Below are positions 26,354 to 33,421 of a stretch of 64,000 nucleotides of DNA, in pieces. The DNA lies in assembly GCA_004558525.1 (NCBI GenBank), contig SFCQ01000003.1, positions 148,117-212,116 on the forward strand. Reading direction: 5' to 3'. The number at the start of each line of letters is the position of its first letter. The stretch's first letter is position 1. The DNA comes from Clostridiales bacterium (lineage in GTDB: Bacteria; Bacillota; Clostridia; Christensenellales; CAG-138). The position numbers were made by a program, and so were the translations under genes. The notes beneath the pieces are model-generated. The model ran no database searches. It was not told the DNA's origin and saw only the letters and a program-made list of their open reading frames with translations.

Positions 26354-26382
26354 TTGCATATATTGAAGTCGTATGATATGAT
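26354..26382 (+). promoter_or_regulatory. Promoter of the acetyltransferase gene
   Basis: TTGCAT (26354-26359) and TATGAT (26377-26382) with a 17-bp spacer. It lies just outside the left inverted repeat (26394-26409), so the repeat would be in the transcript's 5' leader. Confidence 0.65.
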
Positions 26383-26393
26383 TAAACAGACTG

Positions 26394-26409
26394 ATAAACT
26401 GGAATTTAT
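26394..26409 (+). repeat. Left 16-bp inverted repeat around the GNAT gene
   Basis: ATAAACTGGAATTTAT; its exact reverse complement is at 26948-26963. The pair brackets a 570-bp segment containing only the acetyltransferase gene. Confidence 0.85.
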
Positions 26410-26432
26410 TTGATTAAGGAGAATTGACAATA

Positions 26433-26939
26433 ATGTTGGGATTAAAAAGATTGTCAGTTGATGATGGTTTAGATATTTACACAATGCTGCAAGAAATTCC
26501 TGCTGAAGAAAATGGATTAATTAACAAAGCCAACGGATTAACATTTGATGAGTATAAAGAATGGCTGATTGTAAAGCAGAAGGATTCTGAGCAAAAAGGG
26601 ATTGTAGATGGTTGGAAAGTGCCTTCTACAACTTTTTGGCTATATGCTGATGGTATTCCGGTTGGATTTGGTTCTGTCAGACATTATTTGACTGAGGCAC
26701 TGAGAAAAGCAGGAGGACATATCGGGTGCGGAATTGCACCAGCGTTTCGTGGAAAAGGATATGGAAAAGAACTGCTGAGATTATTACTTAATGAAGCGAA
26801 AGAAATGGGAATAGATAAAGTGTTAGTAACCATTCTTTTAGATAACATAGCATCTCAAGCTGTGGCACTAGCAAACGGAGGTGTTGTTACTGAAAGAACT
26901 GACGAGAGAGTTTTCATTTGGATTGATACTAAGAAATAA
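26433..26939 (+). CDS. GNAT-family N-acetyltransferase
   Basis: A 168-residue acetyl-CoA-dependent acetyltransferase. The CoA-binding A motif is GCGIAPAFRGKGYGKELLRL (near residue 100), followed by the B-motif region DNIASQAVALANGG. The substrate (small molecule or protein) cannot be deduced; the N-terminal half is that of general 'acetyltransferase of unknown specificity' relatives. AAGGAG (26416-26421) is 11 bases from ATG 26433 and only 2 from an upstream TTG, so ATG is preferred. The gene is clearly more AT-rich than its neighbours and uses AT-ending codons throughout, which, with the flanking inverted repeats, points to recent acquisition. Confidence 0.9.
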   Translation: MLGLKRLSVDDGLDIYTMLQEIPAEENGLINKANGLTFDEYKEWLIVKQKDSEQKGIVDGWKVPSTTFWLYADGIPVGFGSVRHYLTEALRKAGGHIGCGIAPAFRGKGYGKELLRLLLNEAKEMGIDKVLVTILLDNIASQAVALANGGVVTERTDERVFIWIDTKK

Positions 26940-26947
26940 AAAGGAAT

Positions 26948-26963
26948 ATAAATTCCAGTTTAT
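26948..26963 (-). repeat. Right 16-bp inverted repeat around the GNAT gene
   Basis: ATAAATTCCAGTTTAT is the perfect reverse complement of 26394-26409 and begins 9 bases after the acetyltransferase stop codon. It could also pair with the left copy in the mRNA. Confidence 0.85.
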
Positions 26964-27001
26964 TGAACTGAAAAAGAGCGCACTTCTATACACCTTTCGG
27001 T

Positions 27002-27202
27002 GTAGTGTGTTACGCGTGGAACTTGGCTCTCCCTTTGGGAGAGCTGTCGGCGCAGCCGACTGATCGGGGTAGTGCGTTACGCGCGGAACTTGGCTCTCCC
27101 TTTGGGAGAGCTGTCGGCGCAGCCGACTGATCGGGGTAGTGTGTTACGCGTGTAACTTGGCTCTCCCTTTGGGAGAGCTGTCGGCGCAGCCGACTGAGAG
27201 GG
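27002..27202 (+). repeat. Three tandem 67-bp double-hairpin repeats
   Basis: Units begin at 27002, 27069 and 27136. Each contains CTTGGCTCTCCCTTTGGGAG, giving a GCTCTCCC/GGGAGAGC hairpin, then GTCGGCGCAGCCGAC, a second hairpin, with a short spacer GGGGTAGTGTGTTACGCG. The last unit ends GACTGAGAGGG, which also acts as the ribosome site of the following gene. There are no variable spacers, so this is not a CRISPR array. Confidence 0.92.
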
Positions 27203-27208
27203 AAAAAC

Positions 27209-27589
27209 ATGACCATACCAAAGGACAACAGCCAACTGGAAAACGCACGGCGGTTACGCAGGGAGATGACACCCCACGAACGAAAGCTCTGGTATCTTTT
27301 CCTCCGCAAATATCCGGTGAAGATTTATAAACAGCGAATCATCGGGAGATTTATCGTAGACTTTTATTGTGCTTCTGCCAGGTTAGTGATTGAATTGGAC
27401 GGTTCTCAACACTATGAGCCTCAAGGGATGGCCTATGATTCTGAGCGTTCCGCATTTTTGACAGCGCTTGGATTGGAGGTTCTGCGTTTTTCCAACCGGG
27501 ATGTCGATAGGGATTTTCGTGGTGTGTGCACACAAATTGATATTACCATTCAAAAGCGCCTGCAAGGCCCTCTCAGTCACCTTCGGTGA
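27209..27589 (+). CDS. DUF559 (Vsr-like) endonuclease-domain protein
   Basis: A 126-residue DUF559 protein with the PD-(D/E)XK fold related to very-short-patch repair endonucleases. The N-terminus has ARRLRREMTPHERKLWYLF; the putative active site follows as RFIVDFYCASARLVIELDGS (Asp, then Glu-X-Asp), with VLRFSNRDV near residue 95. The biological role of the family is unsettled. GAGAGGG of the left repeat lies 6 bases before the ATG, and the last codons plus stop (SHLR-stop) are encoded inside the inverted right copy of the same repeat. The gene and its hairpin borders thus behave as one unit, suggesting a small mobile or domesticated element. GC content is closer to the host than that of the acetyltransferase gene. 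Confidence 0.88.
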   Translation: MTIPKDNSQLENARRLRREMTPHERKLWYLFLRKYPVKIYKQRIIGRFIVDFYCASARLVIELDGSQHYEPQGMAYDSERSAFLTALGLEVLRFSNRDVDRDFRGVCTQIDITIQKRLQGPLSHLR

Positions 27590-27614
27590 CAGCTCTCCCA
27601 GAGGGAGAGCCAAG
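27568..27614 (-). repeat. Inverted copy of the 47-bp double-hairpin repeat
   Basis: Its reverse complement aligns over 47 bp with 27156-27202. The first hairpin is nearly identical; the second has compensatory changes (GTCACCGAAGGTGAC against GTCGGCGCAGCCGAC), so the stem is preserved while its sequence changes. It overlaps the end of the DUF559 gene. Confidence 0.9.
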
Positions 27615-27656
27615 GAGGCTGCCTGCAACTGCGCCATGGGTCACAATAGCATAAGA

Positions 27657-27688
27657 AACGGAGCGCATCTGTACCGATACGCTCCGTT
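27657..27688 (+). terminator. Hairpin downstream of the DUF559 unit
   Basis: AACGGAGCG (27657-27665) and CGCTCCGTT (27680-27688) form a perfect 9-bp stem with a 14-base loop, followed by AACTGTCTTA; a weak terminator candidate for rightward transcripts. Confidence 0.5.
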
Positions 27689-27731
27689 AACTGTCTTACG
27701 AGTACCCCTCTAATGGGCGCGGCTTCAACCT

Positions 27732-27925
27732 GTCGATAAACCCTGGGGTTGTTAAGGGGCGCTGCCCCTTAAGCTTTATTCCGGCTCTGACGGCATGCAC
27801 GTCAGAACGGATGAAAACCCAGAGGTTTTCGTACCTTGCGGGTTTTGCCGCCCTGGAGCGAATGCGAGAGGCGAAACCCGAAAAAACTCAAAAAAGTGGC
27901 GACCAGCCACTTTTTTGACACTCTC
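27732..27925 (-). repeat. Dispersed intergenic repeat, copy B
   Basis: The reverse complement matches copy A (6931-7139) almost base for base over about 190 bp: the GTGGC...GCCAC hairpin, CGGGTTTCGCCTCTCGCATT, AAAACCTCTGGGTTTT, CTGACG...CGTCAG and AGCCGGAATAAAGCTTAAGG. It abuts the gdhA terminator stem at 27926. No gene is visible in it. Confidence 0.88.
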
Positions 27926-27951
27926 ACGCCGCGGGCGAATGCCCGCGGCGT
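27926..27951 (-). terminator. Terminator hairpin of gdhA
   Basis: ACGCCGCGGGC and GCCCGCGGCGT form an 11-bp GC stem about 28 bases past the gdhA stop. On the minus strand the sequence directly after the stem is GAGAGTGTCAAAAAAG, the end of repeat B, in place of the usual T-run. Confidence 0.7.
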
Positions 27952-27978
27952 GCTTATATTTTGTATTCGGGGGTTTTA

Positions 27979-29325
27979 TCAGACGATACCCTGAGCCATC
28001 ATGGCGTCGGCAACCTTCTTGAAGCCCGCGATGTTGGCGCCGGCTACCAGGTTGTAGCCAAGGCCAGCCTCGGCAGCAGCCTTCTCGGAGGCGGCATGGA
28101 TGTTGATCATGATGTGATGCAGCTTCTCGTCAACCTCTTCAGGCTTCCAGGTGAGGCGCTCGGAGTTCTGGCTCATCTCAAGGCCGGATACGGCGACGCC
28201 GCCGGCGTTGACAGCCTTGGAAGGAGCCACGATAAGGCCCTTATCCATCAGGAAGTAGAGCGCTTCGTTGGTGGTGGGCATGTTGGCGACCTCAATGTAA
28301 TACTTGAGGTCGTTGGCGAGCATCTGCTCGGCTTCCTTCATGCCGATCTCGTTCTGATATGCGCAAGGCATGCATACATCGACCTTCTGGCCCCAGGGCT
28401 TCTGGCCGGCAAAGAACTGTACGCCAAACTTGTCGGCATAGTCCTTGACCTTGTTGCGGCCGCTGTTGCGCATTTCGAGCAGGTATTCGATCTTCTCCTC
28501 GGTAACGACACCGTCGGGATCGTAGATATAACCGTCAGGGCCGGCAAGGGTGACGACCTTGGCGCCAAGCTGAGCAGCCTTCTTGCAGACGCCCCAGGCA
28601 ACGTTGCCGAAGCCGGAAACGGCTATGGTCTTGCCCTCTATGGTGTCATGCTCATGCTTGAGAACCTCGCAGAGATAGTACACAGCGCCGTAACCGGTAG
28701 CTTCCGGACGGAAGGGGCTGCCGCCGAAAGAGGGAGCCTTGCCGGTAAGCACGCCGTTTTCATACGCGCCGCGGATGCGCTTATACTGGCCAAACAGGAA
28801 GCCGATCTCGCGGCCGCCTACGCCTATATCGCCGGCGGGAACGTCTACATTAGGACCAATGTGGCGCTGAAGCTCGGTCATGAAGCTCTGGCAGAAACGC
28901 ATGATCTCAGCGTCGCTCTTGCCGTTGGGATCGAAGTCGCTGCCGCCCTTGCCGCCGCCCATAGGCAGGCTGGTGAGGCTGTTCTTGAAGGTCTGCTCGA
29001 AACCGAGGAACTTCATAACAGACAGATTGACATGAGATGCAAAGCGCAGACCTCCCTTGTAGGGGCCTATGGCGCTGTTGAACTGCACGCGGAAGCCGCG
29101 GTTGACGTTGACGTTACCTGCGTCGTCTACCCAGGGAACGCGGAACTCTATCACGCGCTCGGGCTCGACAAGGCGCTCAAGCAAGCCGGCCTTCTGATAC
29201 TCGGGATGCTGATCGATAACAGTCTCAAGGGATTTGAGGACCTCTTCAACGGTCTGAAGGAACTCAGGCTCATTCTTGTCACGCTTCTGTACCTTCTCCA
29301 GGACTTCCTGAATGTACGCGTTCAT
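27979..29325 (-). CDS. gdhA: Glutamate dehydrogenase (hexameric, probably NADP-dependent)
   Basis: A 448-residue glutamate dehydrogenase interconverting 2-oxoglutarate plus ammonium and glutamate. The substrate site PMGGGKGGSDFDP (catalytic Lys region, near residue 110) and the Rossmann motif VSGFGNVAWG (near 235) are clear; length and sequence are those of the 450-residue class I enzyme, usually NADP-linked. Codon use is biased towards ATC and C-ending codons compared with neighbours, typical of a highly expressed gene. The start ATG 29325 has TTTGGAGGT upstream. It is preceded by its own promoter containing a large inverted repeat and lies downstream of glnN, so both ammonium-assimilation enzymes are adjacent. 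Confidence 0.96.
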   Translation of the reverse strand: MNAYIQEVLEKVQKRDKNEPEFLQTVEEVLKSLETVIDQHPEYQKAGLLERLVEPERVIEFRVPWVDDAGNVNVNRGFRVQFNSAIGPYKGGLRFASHVNLSVMKFLGFEQTFKNSLTSLPMGGGKGGSDFDPNGKSDAEIMRFCQSFMTELQRHIGPNVDVPAGDIGVGGREIGFLFGQYKRIRGAYENGVLTGKAPSFGGSPFRPEATGYGAVYYLCEVLKHEHDTIEGKTIAVSGFGNVAWGVCKKAAQLGAKVVTLAGPDGYIYDPDGVVTEEKIEYLLEMRNSGRNKVKDYADKFGVQFFAGQKPWGQKVDVCMPCAYQNEIGMKEAEQMLANDLKYYIEVANMPTTNEALYFLMDKGLIVAPSKAVNAGGVAVSGLEMSQNSERLTWKPEEVDEKLHHIMINIHAASEKAAAEAGLGYNLVAGANIAGFKKVADAMMAQGIV

Positions 29326-29395
29326 GGTTATACCTCCAAATATAATAATGCTTTTCATGATATGCATGCATGCCCATCAAGCCTGCATCACATAC

Positions 29396-29431
29396 CATTG
29401 TTATGATAAATCTACGGTATAACAATGTCAA
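29396..29431 (-). promoter_or_regulatory. gdhA promoter with overlapping operator-like inverted repeat
   Basis: Minus-strand TTGACA (29426-29431) and TATCAT (29403-29408) are 17 bp apart. A perfect inverted repeat, CATTGTTAT (29396-29404) and ATAACAATG (29419-29427) with a 14-bp gap, covers both hexamers. Arm centres are 23 bp apart, close to two helical turns, as expected for a dimeric repressor site. Confidence 0.7.
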
Positions 29432-29460
29432 GCTAATTGTACACAAATAATCCATGCAAA

Positions 29461-29479
29461 GCCTTTTTTGGCAAAAGGC
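29461..29479 (-). terminator. Weak terminator after glnN
   Basis: GCCTTTT and AAAAGGC surround a TTGGC loop, followed on the minus strand by TTTGC. It lies about 45 bases past the glnN stop. Confidence 0.4.
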
Positions 29480-29523
29480 ATGTGTTTTAGAATACCCATC
29501 CTTAATATATGATATAAACGGCT

Positions 29524-31608
29524 CTACGGCGCCATCAGCAGCAGCTTTTCATAGTCAGGGAACGGCCAAGAGGCAGACGGCGTTATCGCTTCAAGCGCGT
29601 CGGCCACGCTTCTAAGCTCAGCCATGCTTGGTATCACACTATCCCTGCACACAGCTGCCCTATCGTGCGCGGCGGCGGCGCTTTCCGCCTGCGTGAGCGC
29701 CTGCTCAAGCCCGTTTTCAGCCTCGTCAAGCGCTTCGATAAGCCTGCTGCCCTTATCCAGCAGCTTTGTTTCGGCCTTTGCCTCCATGCCTATGTCCCGC
29801 TTTTGCTTTATTGAATATGCAAGCTCGGCCTGCGCCCTGCTTACCGATGGCATTATCTCCTTAAGCGTCATCTCGCACATTGTGCGCGCCTCTATCATGG
29901 CAAGCTTTGCATAGGCTTCAAGCGATACCTCATAGCGTGAAAGCATCTCCCGCTCCGAAAAAATGCCGTAGCCGCTGAAAAGCGCCACATTTTCCGGCGC
30001 GATGGATCTTTCAAGCGCGTCAACCGATGTGCTCAGGTCATATAAGCCCCTTCTTTTCGCCTCTTCACGCCATTGTGCGGAGTAGCAGTTGGCGCTGTAC
30101 ACTATGCGCCTGTGCTTTTCGTATTCTTTCCTTATAAGCTCGCGTGCGGCGCGCTCCTTATCCTCCGCCTTTTCAAGCTCGCCTGCGAATCTTGAAAATG
30201 CCTCCGCCGCTATAGTATTAAGCACCGTGTTCGCATCGGCTATGGACTGCGACGAGCCGGGCATGCGGAACTCAAACTTGTTGCCGGTAAATGCAAAGGG
30301 GGAGGTGCGGTTCCTGTCCGAATCATCGGCCATAACACGCGGCATGGCTTCAACGCCCATGCTTATGAAGGCCCTTTCGCTTCCGCCATACCCGCCGCCC
30401 AGGCGTATGGAATCGAGTATGCCCTCAAGCTGCTCGCCTATAAAAACGGACACTATGGCGGGCGGCGCCTCCGTCTGCCCAAGCCTCAGGTCGTTTGAAA
30501 AGCTGCACGCGCTGAACCTTATAAGGTCCTGATGGTCGTCCACGGCGGCTATAACTGCGGTAAGCAGCAGCAAAAACAGCGTGTTTGCCATGGGCTGTTT
30601 GGTCGGGTTGAACAGGTTTTCGCCCTTATCCGTGCAGAGCGACCAGTTGTTGTGCTTTCCGCTGCCGTTCATGCCGGCAAATGGTTTTTCATGCAGCAGG
30701 CACACCATGCCATGCTTTGGAGCTATGCGCTTAAGCATCTCCATGGTGAGCTGGTTGTTGTCCGCCGCGGAATTTGCGCCGGAGAACACGGGCGCAAGCT
30801 CATACTGGCCAGGCGCTACCTCCTTATGCTCCGTTTTTGCAAACACGCCAAGCTTCCACAGCTCCCTGTCAAGCTCCGCCATAAACGCCTTTACCCTTGC
30901 GTCCAGCGCGCCGAAGTAGTGATCGTCCAGCTCCTGGCTCTTGGCCGGTTTGGCGCCGAAAAGCGTCCTGCCGCACAGAACAAGGTCGCGTCTTTTTGCC
31001 CAAAGCTCCTTATCAATAAGAAAGTATTCCTGCTCCGCGCCGACCGTAGGGTATATCCTTTCTATATCTTCCCTGCCCATCGCGCGCACGAGCCTCAGCG
31101 CCTCGCGGCATATAAGCTGCACCGAGCGCAGAAGCGGCGTTTTTTTATCCAGCGCATCCCCGTCGTATGATAAAAACACGGTCGGTATGCATAATGTGTC
31201 CTCTTTTATAAACGCATAGGCGGTAGGGTCCCAGGCGGTGTAGCCGCGCGCCTCAAACGTTGCCCTCAAGCCGCCGGAGGGGAAGCTTGAGGCGTCAGAT
31301 TCGCCTATAACAAGCTCCTTTCCCGAAAAATCGAGTATAGCTCCGCCATTTGCCGCGGGGGAAAGGAAGGATTCATGCTTTTCGGCCGTTATGCCGTTAA
31401 GCGGCTGGAACCAATGGGTATAATGCGTGGCGCCCTTTTCTATGGCCCAATCCTTCATGGCTGCCGCCACAGGCGTGGCTATATGCCTGCCCAACGGCGC
31501 GCCCCGCTTTATAGTATCCTTAAGCGCAAGATATGTTTCCTCCTCAAGGCGCTCCCTCATAACGGCTTCGTTAAAAACCATAGATGCAAAATCAAAATCG
31601 TTAGGCAT
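29524..31608 (-). CDS. glnN: Glutamine synthetase type III
   Basis: A 694-residue GSIII, which makes glutamine from glutamate, ammonium and ATP; this class is about 700 residues, much longer than GSI, and is common in Bacteroidetes and Clostridia. Visible are TVGAEQEYFLID (metal/glutamate site near residue 195), KTEHKEVAPGQYELAPVF (near 255), SGKHNNWSL (near 310) and NRTSPFAFTGNKFEFR (near 435). The start is ATG 31608 because GGGGGAG precedes it; the longer frame has no site. It has its own promoter and lies upstream of gdhA in the same direction. Confidence 0.96.
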   Translation of the reverse strand: MPNDFDFASMVFNEAVMRERLEEETYLALKDTIKRGAPLGRHIATPVAAAMKDWAIEKGATHYTHWFQPLNGITAEKHESFLSPAANGGAILDFSGKELVIGESDASSFPSGGLRATFEARGYTAWDPTAYAFIKEDTLCIPTVFLSYDGDALDKKTPLLRSVQLICREALRLVRAMGREDIERIYPTVGAEQEYFLIDKELWAKRRDLVLCGRTLFGAKPAKSQELDDHYFGALDARVKAFMAELDRELWKLGVFAKTEHKEVAPGQYELAPVFSGANSAADNNQLTMEMLKRIAPKHGMVCLLHEKPFAGMNGSGKHNNWSLCTDKGENLFNPTKQPMANTLFLLLLTAVIAAVDDHQDLIRFSACSFSNDLRLGQTEAPPAIVSVFIGEQLEGILDSIRLGGGYGGSERAFISMGVEAMPRVMADDSDRNRTSPFAFTGNKFEFRMPGSSQSIADANTVLNTIAAEAFSRFAGELEKAEDKERAARELIRKEYEKHRRIVYSANCYSAQWREEAKRRGLYDLSTSVDALERSIAPENVALFSGYGIFSEREMLSRYEVSLEAYAKLAMIEARTMCEMTLKEIMPSVSRAQAELAYSIKQKRDIGMEAKAETKLLDKGSRLIEALDEAENGLEQALTQAESAAAAHDRAAVCRDSVIPSMAELRSVADALEAITPSASWPFPDYEKLLLMAP

Positions 31609-31655
31609 ACGGCTCCCCCTTTTCAGGCATATCAACGCAGTAAAAATAATTTTAC

Positions 31656-31684
31656 ATTATAATATCACGTCGGCCCGCTTACAA
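31656..31684 (-). promoter_or_regulatory. Sigma-A promoter of glnN
   Basis: Minus-strand TTGTAA (31679-31684) and TATAAT (31656-31661) with a 17-bp spacer, roughly 40 bases before the ATG. The stretch from 31690 to 31878 is AT-rich near the promoter and otherwise shows nothing I recognise. Confidence 0.7.
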
Positions 31685-31879
31685 CACATTTATTCATTAT
31701 AAAGCATATTTATTTATAATACCCTTATAAGTTCAGCTTAATGCCGTTATGTGATTGCATAAAGCTACCATCAGTTGACAAGGACGCACAAGGTATCAAG
31801 CTGCATAAAAGGGCCGTATACACCGCTTTCTGCTCGCGGGTAAGAAGATATGAAGCGGCTTACATAAACCAGGCTAAAG

Positions 31880-31907
31880 CAAGAAGCGGCATCGCTGCCG
31901 CCTCTTG
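31880..31907 (-). terminator. Terminator of the MATE exporter gene
   Basis: Minus-strand stem CAAGA-G-GCGGCA with TGCCGC-TTCTTG closes on a GCGA tetraloop and is followed by CTTTAG; it lies 15 bases beyond the stop codon at 31922. Confidence 0.65.
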
Positions 31908-31921
31908 TTTATAATAATAGC

Positions 31922-33352
31922 TCAAGCATCCGGTTCGTCCGTCTTTGGCATTTTCTTAAAGAATGTTATGCACATGGGTATAGCCACAAGGAAGGTGCAT
32001 ACATCAGCCGCGGCCTGCGCGCTCTGCACGCCGAGCAGCTTCAGCAGCGGCGGCAGCACAAGTATGAACAGTAAAAAGAACACGCCCTGCCTGCATGCGG
32101 AAAGAAAGCTTGCCGCAGCGGCCTTGCCCACCGATTGAAAGGTCATATTGCACGTTACGACAAACGGAACTGTCGGCATGGCGCAGCATTGTATCCTTAA
32201 AGCGAGCGCGCCTATGCGTATAACCTCCGGATCGTCCCTTAAGAACAGCGCCACTATATCCGGCGCAAATATAAACGCTATGGCTGAAGCCGCAGTCATC
32301 ACGGCAGAGCTTACTATAAGCGTGAACTTGTATGCCGCCCTTACGCGGGAGTACTTCCTTGCGCCGTAGTTATAGCCGGCAACGGGCTGATACCCCTGCC
32401 CTATGCCGAGCGCGGCCGAGAATATCAGCATGAACACCTTGTTAACTATGCTCATGGCCGCAACGGCGGCATCTCCATACACCATAGCGCTCCTGTTTAG
32501 CGCAACGGAGGATATGCTTGCAAGTCCCTGCCTCAAAAGCGCCGGAAGGCCGGTTTTGAATATATCTATCAGCATGCCTCCGCTAAGCTCTATCCTGTTA
32601 GGCCTTGGCTGAACAACGGTGAAGCCCTTTTTGAAATATGCGCCCACAAGTATGCATGCGCTGATTAGCTGGCTTATAGCCGTTGCTATGGCCGCGCCTG
32701 CCGTACCCAGCGAAAAGGCGTGTATGAACAGCGGGTCAAGCCCTATATTGAGTATGCCGCCTATGCTTATGCCTATCATGGCGAACTTTATCTTGCCCTC
32801 AGCCCTTAAAAGGTTGTTCATGACAAACGATATCACCATAAACGGCGCCGCGAGCAGTATATAGTTGGCATACGCCTTTGCGTGCGGCAGCATAGTCTCC
32901 GTCGCGCCGAGCAGGCGCATAAAAGGGTCAAGGAACACGAGGCCGAGGCCCAGTATAATAATGCCGAACGCCACGGCGAGCAGCAGCGAGGTCGAAGCTA
33001 TCCTGTTGGCTTTTTCATAATCCTTTTCGCCAAGCCTTCTTGATATAAGGCTCGATGCGCCCTGGCCTATGGTGAAGCCGATGGCCTGTATTATGTTCAT
33101 CAGCGAGAACACCACGCCTACCGCTCCGGACGCGCTCGTGCCGAGCTGGCCGACAAAATATGTATCCGCACCGTTATAAATGGACGTTACCAGCATGCCT
33201 ATAACCGCAGGTATCCCCATAGAAAGCACAACTTTGCTAACAGGGCCGCTGGTCATGCGCCTATACTGCTTTTCCTGTATATCGTCTGCGCCGCTTGTTG
33301 AATCTGAACTTGTTATATTCTCCTGCCCACATTCGGGCTCGTTATTCTGCAT
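31922..33352 (-). CDS. MATE-family efflux transporter
   Basis: A 476-residue inner-membrane exporter with about twelve helices in two matching halves. The N-terminal half shows PAVIGMLVTSIYNGADTYFV and the second half repeats the pattern near residue 240 onward. Members use a sodium or proton gradient to expel cationic drugs or metabolites; substrate specificity cannot be read from sequence. The first 33 residues are hydrophilic and acidic. GGAGAG precedes the ATG at 33352. It stands alone, 70 bases after the phosphohexomutase stop, so read-through from that operon is possible. Confidence 0.92.
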   Translation of the reverse strand: MQNNEPECGQENITSSDSTSGADDIQEKQYRRMTSGPVSKVVLSMGIPAVIGMLVTSIYNGADTYFVGQLGTSASGAVGVVFSLMNIIQAIGFTIGQGASSLISRRLGEKDYEKANRIASTSLLLAVAFGIIILGLGLVFLDPFMRLLGATETMLPHAKAYANYILLAAPFMVISFVMNNLLRAEGKIKFAMIGISIGGILNIGLDPLFIHAFSLGTAGAAIATAISQLISACILVGAYFKKGFTVVQPRPNRIELSGGMLIDIFKTGLPALLRQGLASISSVALNRSAMVYGDAAVAAMSIVNKVFMLIFSAALGIGQGYQPVAGYNYGARKYSRVRAAYKFTLIVSSAVMTAASAIAFIFAPDIVALFLRDDPEVIRIGALALRIQCCAMPTVPFVVTCNMTFQSVGKAAAASFLSACRQGVFFLLFILVLPPLLKLLGVQSAQAAADVCTFLVAIPMCITFFKKMPKTDEPDA

Positions 33353-33421
33353 TGATACAATCTCTCCGTATTCTATAAATGTGTATGTTATGTCTGTATG
33401 TATGTTTGAGCTTGGCGCATA

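Noticed and set aside
27002..27202. CRISPR array
   Set aside because: Only three units with identical spacers and strong internal hairpins; no cas genes nearby.
27961..29406. Plus-strand open frame of 481 codons opposite gdhA
   Set aside because: It mirrors the entire glutamate dehydrogenase gene; long antisense frames are common opposite codon-biased GDH genes and are not evidence of a protein.
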